This document shows positions 14,749-22,114 of a DNA stretch of 28,799 nucleotides, in pieces; position 1 is the first letter of the stretch, and each line of letters begins with the position of its first letter. This stretch comes from an uncultured Oscillospiraceae bacterium. GTDB lineage: Bacteria > Bacillota > Clostridia > Oscillospirales > Oscillospiraceae. The translations under genes were made by a program, and so were the position numbers. The notes beneath the pieces were generated by a model. It saw only the letters and a list, made by a program, of their open reading frames with translations, had not been told where the DNA came from and ran no database searches. The stretch lies in the NCBI GenBank assembly GCA_900764755.1, contig CAAFPE010000073.1, positions 1-28,799 on the forward strand. The letters run 5' to 3'.

Positions 14749-14785
14749 GGTGCGGCGGACACCTGCTTCAGGCGTCCGCCGCACC
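14749..14785. terminator. Hairpin between convergent ATPase and GH25 genes
   Basis: A perfect 12-bp stem (GGTGCGGCGGAC/GTCCGCCGCACC) encloses a loop with its own CCTG/CAGG pairing. It sits between two convergent genes and probably ends both transcripts, although neither side has a T-run. Confidence 0.55.
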
Positions 14786-14804
14786 GCTGTTCCGCAGATC
14801 CCCC

Positions 14805-15698
14805 TCATGTCCTCGGGAAGGCCAGGTTCAGATCCACGTTCCCCTGGATCCCAGGCACCGCTCCGGTGTGGGTGTACTGCCACATCTCAAAATCATAGAA
14901 AAAGTCCGGCTTCATATCGTACTCCGCCAGCCAGAACTGGGAGGCATCCAGCTGGTCCAGCTGGTAAAACAGATAGCCCAGCTCCTGATTGAAATAGACC
15001 ATGGGCGTATATCCGGCCACAGAGACCAGTTCACAGAAGGCGGCCGCGCACTGGGTCACGGTGTCCCCGTCCATCCCGTCGGTGCGTGCCTCCGCCCCGT
15101 CGATGAACTCCCAGTCAAATGCCACCGGGTACTTGATGGGGTAGCCCCGGATGGCGGACAGCACGAAATCGGCCTCCTCCTCCGCCTCCAGCACTGAGGT
15201 GGCCTGGGAGAAGAAGTAGACTCCCACATCCAGCCCGGCGGCCAGGGCCCCGTCCATATTTTCCCGGAACCGCTCGTCCATCTGGAGCCCCCCCTGGGAG
15301 TAGCCCCGGTAGCCCACCCGGATCATGGCAAAATCCACACCGGAGCCGGCCACCGCCTGCCAGTCGATCTCCCCCTGATAGAAGGAGACATCGATCCCCT
15401 GCACCCCCCGGCGTCCGCCGGACTGGTACTGGAGCCACCCCTGGCTGTCGGTGGAAAAATCCTCCGGGTCATACTGGTTCCGGTCTACATCCTCCAGCAC
15501 CAGCAGCTGCTGCTCCCGGTAGGTCAGGTACTCCGGCTCCTTCTCGCCGAACAGCAGCAGGTACAGCACCACACCGGATACCGCCAGAGCCAGCAGGGAC
15601 AGCACCAGCGCTGCCTTTCCGGCCCAGCCGCCTCCGGCCCCCGCAGTCCGATTTCCAGTCCCTCTTCCGCTTGTGGGAGCCGGACGAAGTCCATCCAT
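14805..15698 (-). CDS. Membrane-anchored GH25 muramidase (lysozyme-like)
   Basis: The enzyme should cleave peptidoglycan between MurNAc and GlcNAc outside the membrane. The first ~25 residues are Gly/Arg-rich and cytosolic, followed by one hydrophobic helix at ~29-50 (AALVLSLLALAVSGVVLYLL), an uncleaved anchor. A linker of ~50 residues leads to the GH25 domain, with GIDVSFYQGEIDW (catalytic-region Asp ~103), MIRVGYRGYSQGG, GVYFFSQA and FDWEFID (Asp ~195, Glu ~197). Its C-terminal strands include MWQYTHTGAVPGI. The ATG at 15698 is preceded by GGAGG at ten bases. A TTG at 15800 further upstream overlaps the promoter -35 and is rejected. The length of 297 aa fits an anchored GH25 protein. A role in wall remodelling, possibly in sporulation, is inference. 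Confidence 0.93.
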   Translation of the reverse strand: MDGLRPAPTSGRGTGNRTAGAGGGWAGKAALVLSLLALAVSGVVLYLLLFGEKEPEYLTYREQQLLVLEDVDRNQYDPEDFSTDSQGWLQYQSGGRRGVQGIDVSFYQGEIDWQAVAGSGVDFAMIRVGYRGYSQGGLQMDERFRENMDGALAAGLDVGVYFFSQATSVLEAEEEADFVLSAIRGYPIKYPVAFDWEFIDGAEARTDGMDGDTVTQCAAAFCELVSVAGYTPMVYFNQELGYLFYQLDQLDASQFWLAEYDMKPDFFYDFEMWQYTHTGAVPGIQGNVDLNLAFPRT

Positions 15699-15771
15699 AA
15701 AACGTAAGCCTCCATCTCTGGCCGGAGCCAGGTCGCCGTTTTCCCCGGCCAGTTCCGCCAGAGTCCTTTTT

Positions 15772-15800
15772 ATTGTACCAGCATTTGTCGAAGGATGCAA
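15772..15800 (-). promoter_or_regulatory. Promoter of the GH25 muramidase gene
   Basis: TTGCAT (15795-15800), a 17-bp spacer and TACAAT (15772-15777) on the minus strand. It lies in the gap after the RpiR gene and shows that the muramidase is transcribed on its own. Confidence 0.65.
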
Positions 15801-15823
15801 GACTTACGGCGTCGGCTCCCCCG

Positions 15824-16663
15824 TCACAGGTGCTTCCGGGCCAGGGCCTCGGCCACCCGCTCCTGCCGGGCTGCCGTCCCCTCCGGGTCCAGGCGGCAGA
15901 TCTCGGTAAAGAGGAGGTCCATCACAAACAGCTGGGCAATGCGGGCCTCCACCGACCCGGCCTGGAGAGGCCCCTCCCGAGAGCCGCACTGGAGCACCAG
16001 ATCCGCCCGCCGGCCCCCGGGGGAGGCCGGAAACCGGGTGATCAGCAGCACCTTCACCCCCCGCTCCCGGGCCAGATCCAGAGCCTGGGGCAGTTCCCCG
16101 CTGGAGCCGGAGTAGGAGAAAAACAGGACCGCATCCCCCTCCTCCATCAGCGCCAGGGTGCTGAGCTGCAAGTGGGGGTCCGGGATGAAAGTGATCTGGG
16201 GCAGGATAGTGGAAAACAGGGTCCACGCCTCCGCCGCCATCACCATGGAGCGGCCCAGTCCCATACAGGCCACCCGCCGCGCCCCCATCAGAAGCTCCGC
16301 CCCCCTCCGGACGGTCTCCGGGTCGGCCAGGCGGGCGGTCTGCTCCAGGGCGTCCAGGTTTTCCTGAAGGCGGCGCCGGCACACCGTGCCGCAGCCCGCC
16401 TCCCCCGCGCCCCCGTCCCCGCCGCAAGCGGCGTCAGACCGGGCCAGTTCCAGCCGGAAGGCGTTGTACCCCTTCAAGCCCAGGCGGCGGCAGAACCGGG
16501 ACAGGGTGGCCTCCGCCACATCACAGGCCTCCGCCAGTTCTGAGATGGAGCGGTCCTGCACCTCCCCCCGGTGGGCCAGGATGTAGTCCGCCGCCCGCCG
16601 CTCTGAGGCGGTCAGTTCAAAATACCGGCTGCTGATGCGCTCAAAAATATCCTGTTCGCCCAT
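15824..16663 (-). CDS. MurR/RpiR-family sugar-phosphate regulator
   Basis: The protein (279 aa) has an N-terminal HTH_6 domain (~1-77: IFERISSRYFELTASERRAA, then DVAEATLSRFCRRLGLKGYN) and a C-terminal SIS sugar-phosphate-binding domain from ~110. That domain contains RRVACMGLGRSMVMAAEAW and AVLFFSYSGSSGELPQALDL, followed by VKVLLITRFPASP. Family members sense sugar phosphates such as MurNAc-6-P or GlcN-6-P (known). It is divergent from nagB, so control of amino-sugar catabolism is likely (inference). The start at 16663 has AGGAGG nine bases upstream. An in-frame GTG-type extension to 16735 lacks a ribosome site and encodes a low-complexity Arg/Gly stretch. A Gly/Cys-rich insert (~CGGDGGAGEAGCG) lies between the two domains. 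Confidence 0.92.
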   Translation of the reverse strand: MGEQDIFERISSRYFELTASERRAADYILAHRGEVQDRSISELAEACDVAEATLSRFCRRLGLKGYNAFRLELARSDAACGGDGGAGEAGCGTVCRRRLQENLDALEQTARLADPETVRRGAELLMGARRVACMGLGRSMVMAAEAWTLFSTILPQITFIPDPHLQLSTLALMEEGDAVLFFSYSGSSGELPQALDLARERGVKVLLITRFPASPGGRRADLVLQCGSREGPLQAGSVEARIAQLFVMDLLFTEICRLDPEGTAARQERVAEALARKHL

Positions 16664-16728
16664 GGATGCGCGCCTCCTCTCTCTGGCCGCGCCCCGCGCC
16701 GGCTCTCCGCCCGGGGCGCAAATTTTCA

Positions 16729-16757
16729 GTGACAATCTCCCGCCGCTGTGCTACAAT
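16729..16757 (+). promoter_or_regulatory. Promoter of nagB
   Basis: GTGACA (16729-16734), a 17-bp spacer and TACAAT (16752-16757), each matching consensus at five of six positions. It lies in the 235-bp gap between the divergent rpiR-type gene and nagB. Transcription would begin near 16764, leaving a leader of about 135 bases. A second isolated TATAAT occurs at 16809-16814 without a good -35. I could not find a convincing palindromic operator. Confidence 0.65.
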
Positions 16758-16898
16758 CAAAGCAGGATCGCGCCGGGATCGGAACCTATCTCCTGAACTT
16801 GGCTCCATTATAATCGGTCCACTGGAAAACCGCAACCGATCTGCCGGAAATTCCCCCCCGCCCCCGGGCCGCGCTCCACAGGAAAGGAGAATTGTTCC

Positions 16899-17624
16899 AT
16901 GAAAATCATCTCAGTGAAGGACTACTCGGCGCTCAGCCGCGCCGCCGCCAATATCATCGCCGCCCAGGTCATCCTCAAGCCCCGCTGTGTCCTGGGCCTG
17001 GCTACCGGCTCCAGCCCCGTTGGCACCTATCAGGAACTGGTCCGCCGCTGTCAGGCGGGCGAGCTGGACTTCTCCCAGGTCCGCACTGTCAACCTGGACG
17101 AATATGTGGGCCTGAACCGGGACCACGACCAGAGCTACGCCTATTTCATGCGAGACAACCTGTTCGACCACATCAACCTGGATTTGTCCAACACCAATGT
17201 CCCCGACGGCATGGATCCCGACGGCGCCGCCGCCTGCGCCCGCTATGACCAGATCATCCGGGACCTGGGCGGCATCGACCTGCAGCTGCTGGGCCTGGGG
17301 GTCAACGGCCACATCGGCTTTAACGAGCCCGCTGAGTCCTTCTCCCTGGGCACCCACCAGGTGGAGCTCACCGACAGCACCCGGCAGGCCAACCGCCGCT
17401 TCTTCTCCAGCCTGGAGGAGGTCCCCACCCACGCCCGCACCATGGGCGTCCGGGACATCATGCAGGCCCGGAAGGTCCTGATGGTGGCCAACGGAGCCGC
17501 CAAGGCTCAGGCCATCCGGGACGCTTTCTTCGGCCCGGTGACCCCACACGTTCCCGCCTCCATCCTCCAGCTCCACGGTGACTTTACCCTGGTGGCCGAC
17601 GAGGAGGCCCTCTCCCTCATCTGA
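16899..17624 (+). CDS. nagB: Glucosamine-6-phosphate deaminase
   Basis: The enzyme converts glucosamine-6-phosphate to fructose-6-phosphate and ammonia, feeding amino sugars into glycolysis. The substrate-binding loop LGLATGSSPVGTYQEL is followed by VNLDEYVGL (Asp67, catalytic base region) and GLGVNGHIGFNEP (His138). The C-terminal ANGAAKAQAI segment is also typical. The length of 241 aa matches the Bacillus-type monomeric form and lacks the extra C-terminal allosteric segment of the E. coli enzyme. The ATG is preceded by AAAGGAG. No nagA is in the window. The divergent RpiR-type gene is the likely regulator. A strong terminator follows the gene. Confidence 0.97.
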   Translation: MKIISVKDYSALSRAAANIIAAQVILKPRCVLGLATGSSPVGTYQELVRRCQAGELDFSQVRTVNLDEYVGLNRDHDQSYAYFMRDNLFDHINLDLSNTNVPDGMDPDGAAACARYDQIIRDLGGIDLQLLGLGVNGHIGFNEPAESFSLGTHQVELTDSTRQANRRFFSSLEEVPTHARTMGVRDIMQARKVLMVANGAAKAQAIRDAFFGPVTPHVPASILQLHGDFTLVADEEALSLI

Positions 17625-17647
17625 TCCCTCTTTCTATGTGCCATAAC

Positions 17648-17688
17648 GCCCCGGGGCAGTTCAACAGAGCCGCCCCGGGGCATTTTTT
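17648..17688 (+). terminator. Rho-independent terminator of nagB
   Basis: Two copies of GCCCCGGGGC (17648-17657 and 17672-17681) pair as a 10-bp stem around a 14-base loop, followed by A and six T. Each arm is itself a palindrome. Confidence 0.92.
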
Positions 17689-17697
17689 GCCGGACAG

Positions 17698-17726
17698 GCA
17701 GATTTCCCCATCCCCTAGCATACAGT
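17698..17726 (+). promoter_or_regulatory. Candidate sigma-E promoter of ylbJ
   Basis: GCAGATT (17698-17704), 14 bp, then CATACAGT (17719-17726). The -10 fits the known sigma-E pattern CATACANT and the -35 matches six of seven positions of KMATATT. The spacing is in the accepted 13-15 range. It lies 41 bp before the ylbJ ATG. In Bacillus, ylbJ is a sigma-E gene. Confidence 0.7.
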
Positions 17727-17767
17727 ATCCCTGCTGGTACCACCCAGAGGAACAGGAGGTATGCGGG

Positions 17768-18949
17768 ATGGGACGTCTTTTGGGAAAACAGCATATCAGG
17801 GACCTGTGTCTCGCTCTGGGGCTCCTGTGCGCCGCCCTGGCCCTGGTCCTCTGGCCCGGAGAGGCCATGTCCGCCATGAAGGACGGCCTCTCCCTCTGCG
17901 GCAACGTCATCCTGCCCTCCCTCTTCCCCTTCTTCGTGCTGTCCTCCCTGGTGGTGGAGCTGGGGATGTCCCGCTGTCTGGGGCGGCTGTTTCAGCCGGT
18001 GATGGTCCCCCTCTTCCGGGTGAACGGGGCCTGCGCCTCCGCCGTGGCCCTGGGCTTCATCGGGGGCTATCCGGTGGGGGCCCGCACCGCCATCGCCCTG
18101 TATGAGAACGGCCAGTGCTCCCGCACCGAGGCGGAGCGGCTGCTGGCCTTCTGTAACAACTCCGGCCCTGCCTTCATCCTGGGGGTGGTGGGGACCGGGG
18201 TGTTCGGCAGCGGAGCGGCGGGCCTGCTGCTCTATCTGGCCCATGTGGCCGCCTCCCTGCTGGTGGGGGTGCTGTTCCGCTTCTACCGCTACCGGGAGCC
18301 GCCCCGCTCCAGCCGCCATCCGGAGGCCCACTTTCAGGCCGCCCGCTTCTCCGCCGCCTTCACCCGGTCGGTCACCGGCTCCCTGGCCTCCGCGCTGAAC
18401 ATCTGTGCCTTCATCCTGTTTTTCACCGTGACCATCCGGATTCTCACCCTCTCCGGGCTGCTCACCGGTCTGGCCCGGCTCCTGTCCCGGCTGTGCGCCC
18501 CACTGGGTCTCTCCCAGGTGTGGGCGGAGCGGCTGCTCACCGGGGTGCTGGAGGTCTCCTCCGGAGTGTCCTCTCTCACTGGCGGGCCCCTCTCCGGGCG
18601 GCTCTCCATGGCCGCCTTCATGCTTGGCTGGGCCGGCCTGTCCGTCCACTGCCAGGTGCTGGCCTTTCTGGGGGACTCCGGCCTGTCCATGGGGACCTAT
18701 CTGTGGGGCAAGCTGCTCCACGGCCTGTTCTCCGCCGCCCTGCTGGGCCTGCTGACCCGGCTGTTCCCTCTGGACGCCCCGGTGTCCTCCTATCTGGCCG
18801 AGCAGACTGAAACTCTGGCCGCCCTGGACCTCCACCAGGCCCTGACCATCTCCTCCGTCTCCGCCTGGTGTGTGTGGCTCCTATTCCTCCTGCTGGCCGC
18901 CCGGGGGATGAAAAAAAGCAGTGGAAAATCTCACGTCCACGGGGTATAA
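17768..18949 (+). CDS. ylbJ: Sporulation integral membrane protein YlbJ
   Basis: YlbJ is a mother-cell membrane protein needed for normal spore formation; it carries a nucleoside-recognition ('Gate') type domain (known). The sequence has about eight to ten hydrophobic segments. Conserved stretches are GNVILPSLFPFFVLSSLVVE, ALGFIGGYPVGARTAIALYE, AFCNNSGPAFILGVVGTGVF and the C-terminal repeat half with LLTGVLEVSSGV. The ATG at 17768 has AGGAGG eight bases upstream. Codons before it run through the nagB terminator and are not coding. The length of 393 aa is normal. In many Clostridia ylbJ lies next to coaD; here it has moved about 4 kb away, between nagB and a small Cys protein. Confidence 0.92.
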   Translation: MGRLLGKQHIRDLCLALGLLCAALALVLWPGEAMSAMKDGLSLCGNVILPSLFPFFVLSSLVVELGMSRCLGRLFQPVMVPLFRVNGACASAVALGFIGGYPVGARTAIALYENGQCSRTEAERLLAFCNNSGPAFILGVVGTGVFGSGAAGLLLYLAHVAASLLVGVLFRFYRYREPPRSSRHPEAHFQAARFSAAFTRSVTGSLASALNICAFILFFTVTIRILTLSGLLTGLARLLSRLCAPLGLSQVWAERLLTGVLEVSSGVSSLTGGPLSGRLSMAAFMLGWAGLSVHCQVLAFLGDSGLSMGTYLWGKLLHGLFSAALLGLLTRLFPLDAPVSSYLAEQTETLAALDLHQALTISSVSAWCVWLLFLLLAARGMKKSSGKSHVHGV

Positions 18950-18950
18950 T
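18922..18950 (+). promoter_or_regulatory. Promoter of the small four-Cys protein, inside the ylbJ 3' end
   Basis: TGGAAA (18922-18927), a 17-bp spacer and a perfect TATAAT (18945-18950). The -10 overlaps the ylbJ stop codon (TAA 18947-18949). The small gene may therefore be expressed outside sporulation as well. Confidence 0.5.
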
Positions 18951-18991
18951 AGGGGGAGCTTCCAACACCTGTGACAAGGGAGGTGCCCCCG

Positions 18992-19204
18992 TTGGCCCTG
19001 TTTCAAAAGAAGATCGAGCCCCGCTGTGTCTACTGCGCCCGCAGCCGTCCCCTGGACGAGGAGCAGGTGGTCTGTGACAAGAAAGGCGTCATGTCCGCCG
19101 GCTCACACTGCCGGTCCTTTCGATACGATCCCCTCAAGCGTGTCCCGCCCCGCTCCGCTAAGGCGGATTTCAGTACCCTGAAGGATGAGGATTTTCAAAT
19201 TTGA
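18992..19204 (+). CDS. Small conserved four-Cys protein (70 aa)
   Basis: The product begins L(M)ALFQKKIEPRCVYCARSR and continues with VCDKKGVMSAGSHC, then FRYDPLKRVPPR. The C-x2-C pair plus two later Cys could hold one zinc ion. I have an impression that near-identical small proteins occur widely in Oscillospiraceae, but I know no function. I favour TTG 18992 as the start because GGGAGGTG lies about eight bases upstream. A GTG at 18971 in the same frame has a poorer, more distant site. The C-terminus (FSTLKDEDFQI) is acidic. A strong terminator follows after one base. Confidence 0.8.
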   Translation: MALFQKKIEPRCVYCARSRPLDEEQVVCDKKGVMSAGSHCRSFRYDPLKRVPPRSAKADFSTLKDEDFQI

Positions 19205-19205
19205 C

Positions 19206-19246
19206 ACAACAAAAACAGCAGGCGGACTGCCTGCTGTTTTTGTTGT
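19206..19246. terminator. Bidirectional terminator, four-Cys gene / znuB
   Basis: An 18-bp perfect stem (ACAACAAAAACAGCAGGC and its complement) with loop GGACT. The A- and T-tracts in the arms allow termination of both convergent transcripts. Confidence 0.92.
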
Positions 19247-19249
19247 CGT

Positions 19250-20095
19250 TCACTGCTTCTTACGGGCCAGGAAGGTGATCAGGAACCACACCGCCAGGTA
19301 TAGGGTAATGGCCGCGCCGGCGGAGGAGCCAACATAGTAGGAGGTCATCAGCCCCGCGATCCCGGCCAGAACCGCCCCCAGCAGAGAGACCAGATGGTAC
19401 TGGAACATGGTCCGGGACACGTTCCGGGCCGCCGCCGCGGGCAGGACCAGCAGGGAGTTGATGACCAGCAGGCCCACCCAGGTCATGGATACAGTCACCA
19501 CCACAGCGATGGCGATGGAAAATACAGTCTCCTGCCAAAATACCTTCACCCCCCGGCTGTCCGCCAGGGCGGGGTGGACGGCAGAGAGCATCAGCTGGTT
19601 GAAGGACAGCCCCCACAAAATCAGCACCACCAGCAGGATCCCCGCCAGCAGGGCGATCTTCTCCGGCTCCACGGAGAGGATGTCGCCGATGAGCAGGCTG
19701 TTGAACTTGGTAAAGGAGCGCCCCCCCAGGGTGGAGAGGAAGATGCCCAGGGCCACCGCGGTGGAGGAGAACACTCCGATCACCGTGTCGCTGGCCAGGG
19801 CGGAGCGGCGGCGCACCAGATTGAACAGCAGGGCGAACACCACCGCAAAGAGGACCGCCGCCCAGGTGGGCTCGTTGAAGCCGCAGATGGCCCCAATGGC
19901 CATGCCGGTAAAGGCGGAGTGGCCCAGGGCGTCGGAGAAGAAGGACATCCGGCTGTGGACCACCATAGTGGACAGCACGCCGAACAGGGGCGAGATGACC
20001 AGCACCGCCAGCAGGGCGTTTTTCATAAAATACATGGATCCGGGCTGGGCCCAGTCAAAGGGCAGCAGATCCACCAGCGCGTACCAGAGTTCCAT
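19250..20095 (-). CDS. znuB: Zinc ABC transporter permease
   Basis: This is a membrane subunit of an ABC-3 family metal importer. It has about eight hydrophobic segments and the family segments SPLFGVLSTMVVHSRMSFFS, SDALGHSAFTGMAIG, SDTVIGVFSSTAVALGI and VVTVSMTWVGLLVINSLLVL. The length of 281 aa is usual. Its ATG shares one base with the TGA of the ATPase gene (TGATG), so they are translated together. It is last in the znuA-znuC-znuB operon and ends four bases before a bidirectional terminator. Zinc is inferred from the His-rich loop of the binding protein; manganese is the main alternative for this family. Confidence 0.9.
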   Translation of the reverse strand: MELWYALVDLLPFDWAQPGSMYFMKNALLAVLVISPLFGVLSTMVVHSRMSFFSDALGHSAFTGMAIGAICGFNEPTWAAVLFAVVFALLFNLVRRRSALASDTVIGVFSSTAVALGIFLSTLGGRSFTKFNSLLIGDILSVEPEKIALLAGILLVVLILWGLSFNQLMLSAVHPALADSRGVKVFWQETVFSIAIAVVVTVSMTWVGLLVINSLLVLPAAAARNVSRTMFQYHLVSLLGAVLAGIAGLMTSYYVGSSAGAAITLYLAVWFLITFLARKKQ

Positions 20096-20898
20096 CAGCC
20101 CTCGCCCCCCTTCCCCATCCGCAGATGGAAGGTCTCATAAAACTCCGGTGAGGCGGTGACCTCCTCCGGCGGCCCCATGCGGAGCACCCGCTTGTTCAGC
20201 AGGATCACCTTGTCGGCGAACTGCCCCAGGGTGGCAAAGTCGTGGGTGGACAGCAGGATGGACAGGTCGTACTCTGTCCGCAGTTCATCCAGCATCTCCA
20301 GCAGCTGGTGCTCACCCTCGATGTCCACGCCGGACAGGGGCTCGTCCAGGACCAGGATATGGGGCACCGGCTCCAGGGCCAGGGCCAGCAGCACCCGCTG
20401 GAGCTGTCCCCCGGACAGCCCCCCCATGGGCCTGTCCAGCAGGTCGCCGCCGTGGACCCGATCCAGGCTGCGGCGGCAGCGCTCCCGGTACTTTCCGGGG
20501 ATGGGCAGGCACACCGGCCACCGGGCGGTGGCGGCGGTGAAAAAGTCCAGCACCGACACCGGATCCCCCCGGTCGAAACTGGGGGACTGGGGCACATAGC
20601 CGATGAGCGGCCGGGTCCCTCCCATGACCGTCCCGTCGGCCAGCCGGATGGCGGGCCCGCCCGCCGGAGCGAAGGTGATGCTCCCGGAGTATGGCAGCTG
20701 GCCCAGGATGCTGCGGAACAGGGTGGACTTACCCGCCCCGTTGGGGCCGATGAGGGCGGTGATCTCCCCGCAGTGGAGGTGGAAGGACACGTCCTCCAGG
20801 ATCTCCTCCCCCTGGATGCGGACGTTCAGCCCCTCCAGCTTCAGGCAGCAGGAGTCCCCGCACCCGCCGGACATCTTTCCGTGCTTGAGTTTTCTCAT
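20095..20898 (-). CDS. znuC: Zinc ABC transporter ATP-binding protein
   Basis: The cytosolic ATPase subunit has Walker A GPNGAGKST (51-59), Q-loop region YVPQSPSF, signature LSGGQ (161-165), Walker B ILVLDEP (181-187) and H-loop STHD (His 219). The ATG at 20898 overlaps the znuA stop (ATGA), which fixes the start. The first ~20 residues (MRKLKHGKMSGGCGDSCCLK) contain one His and three Cys ahead of the ATPase fold. That small Cys cluster could bind metal (inference). An alternative start at the second Met (eight codons in) would retain the Cys cluster. The length of 267 aa is normal. Confidence 0.92.
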   Translation of the reverse strand: MRKLKHGKMSGGCGDSCCLKLEGLNVRIQGEEILEDVSFHLHCGEITALIGPNGAGKSTLFRSILGQLPYSGSITFAPAGGPAIRLADGTVMGGTRPLIGYVPQSPSFDRGDPVSVLDFFTAATARWPVCLPIPGKYRERCRRSLDRVHGGDLLDRPMGGLSGGQLQRVLLALALEPVPHILVLDEPLSGVDIEGEHQLLEMLDELRTEYDLSILLSTHDFATLGQFADKVILLNKRVLRMGPPEEVTASPEFYETFHLRMGKGGEG

Positions 20899-21863
20899 CG
20901 AATCACTTCTTCCCCGGCAAACCCGTTTACCACGGCGGTCACATTGTCTGCCAGCACTGTGTAGTAGTCGGACAGAGTCCCCTCCTCCGGGCCGTCCATG
21001 CACATGGACAGCTGGGCCACGGCGCACCCCGTCTCCCGGGCGATGGCCTTGGCGGTGGCGTCGGAGCCGTTGATTTCGGTAAAGATCACTGGCAGGCTGT
21101 ATTCCTTTACAATTCCTGTGATCTCGTTGATCTCCTTGGCAGATGCCTCGCTCCCCTCCTCCTCCTCGATGGAGGCCAGCAGGGGCAGGTCGAAGGCCTC
21201 GGCGAAATAGCGGAACCCATCGTGGAAGGTGATCAGGCCGCCGATCTCAACCCCAGCAGCCTCCTCCGCCTCCCGGATCATATCCTGAAGAGCGGAGTCC
21301 CAGGTGTAGAGCAGAGCGGCCTGCCCCGCAGCGTTCTCCTCATACTCCTCCGCGTGCTCCGGGTCCGCCTGGGAGAGGCCGTCCCGGAGGCTGCACACCA
21401 TCCGCTCCATATTCTCCGGGTCCATCCAGTAGTGGGGATCGAAGTGGCCGTGGTCATCCTCCTCCGCCCCGTCCCGGTGGACGTGGCCCTCGCTCTCCAG
21501 CAGGTCGATCCCCGCAGAGCAGTCGATGACCGGAGCGCTGGAGGCGGCCAGGGCGTCCTCCATAAACTCCTCCATACCGGCTCCGTTCAGGGCCACCACG
21601 TCGGCCCCCTCCAGCTTCTTCATGTCCCCCACGGTAAGGGTATAGTCGTGGAGGCAGGACACCGCCCCCGTCTCCAGCCGGAGGACAGAGACGCCATCCA
21701 CTCCCTCCGCCACCGACCGGGCGGCCAGATAAACCGGATAGGTGGAGGCCAGCACTGTCAGACGGGCCTGCTCCCCATCCGTTTCTCCGGCCCCGGAAGG
21801 GGCGCAGCCCGGCAGCAGCAGGGACATAAGGGTCACAAGAGCCAATGCGGCACGTTTCTTCAT
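20895..21863 (-). CDS. znuA: Zinc-binding lipoprotein (ABC substrate-binding protein)
   Basis: This extracellular receptor of the zinc importer is anchored as a lipoprotein: signal peptide with lipobox LLPGC (Cys20). The cluster A-I fold starts LTVLASTYPVYLAARSV. Predicted metal ligands are His72 (CLHDYTLTVGD), His144 (DPHYWMDP), His214 (TFHDGFRYFAEAF) and an acidic residue near Glu263 or later. A His/acid-rich loop (HVHRDGAEEDDHGHFDPH, ~127-144) is the hallmark of zinc-specific members and may act as a zinc chelator (known). The length of 322 aa is usual. It is the first gene of the operon, behind a strong promoter and a ~130-base leader. Regulation by a Zur-type repressor is expected, but I found no certain box. 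Confidence 0.93.
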   Translation of the reverse strand: MKKRAALALVTLMSLLLPGCAPSGAGETDGEQARLTVLASTYPVYLAARSVAEGVDGVSVLRLETGAVSCLHDYTLTVGDMKKLEGADVVALNGAGMEEFMEDALAASSAPVIDCSAGIDLLESEGHVHRDGAEEDDHGHFDPHYWMDPENMERMVCSLRDGLSQADPEHAEEYEENAAGQAALLYTWDSALQDMIREAEEAAGVEIGGLITFHDGFRYFAEAFDLPLLASIEEEEGSEASAKEINEITGIVKEYSLPVIFTEINGSDATAKAIARETGCAVAQLSMCMDGPEEGTLSDYYTVLADNVTAVVNGFAGEEVIR

Positions 21864-21901
21864 CGCTGTATTTCCTTTCTCCGGATCCGCCCCCCTCTGT
21901 G

Positions 21902-21996
21902 GGTCTCCGCCCCGCAGGGGCAGGACCTTTCAGGGAGGGCATTTCTGCCCGGAACCACGAAATTGGATCGTACGTTCTTTGATTGGACTTCAGAAC
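21902..21996 (-). promoter_or_regulatory. Structured 5' leader of the zinc operon
   Basis: In RNA order the leader holds three stem-loops. The first is GAAC-GU-ACGA-loop-UCGU-G-GUUC (21977-21952). The second is GGGCA-GAAA-UGCCC with a GNRA loop (21950-21937). The third is GGUC-CU-GCCCC-UGC-GGGGC-GGA-GACC (21927-21902). The GAAC arm of the first could instead pair with GUUCU at the predicted RNA start (21996-21992), so two exclusive folds exist. I recognise no named riboswitch, and no T-run terminator follows. Confidence 0.4.
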
Positions 21997-22002
21997 CTTA
22001 AT

Positions 22003-22031
22003 AGTATATCGTTTTTTCCCCGCGGTGTAAA
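22003..22031 (-). promoter_or_regulatory. Promoter of znuA-znuC-znuB
   Basis: TTTACA (22026-22031), a 17-bp spacer and TATACT (22003-22008) on the minus strand, each five of six to consensus. An A-rich tract lies in the spacer. Transcription should start near 21996, 133 bases before the znuA ATG. Confidence 0.75.
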
Positions 22032-22043
22032 GACGGAACAGCC

Positions 22044-22071
22044 AAAAAACGGCCGCGCAAGCGGCCGTTTT
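22044..22071 (-). terminator. Terminator of the uvrC-rsmD-coaD-coiled-coil operon
   Basis: On the minus strand AAAACGGCCGC-TTGC-GCGGCCGTTTT is a perfect 11-bp stem followed by further T. It ends 12 bp upstream of the -35 of the zinc operon, so it separates the two transcripts. Confidence 0.9.
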
Positions 22072-22114
22072 GGATCGATCCAGCATTTGGATACACCGGG
22101 GATATGCCCTTTTC

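Noticed and set aside
16787..16850. RpiR operator in the nagB upstream region
   Set aside because: Several ATCGG/CCGAT copies occur, but they do not form a consistent palindrome or spacing.
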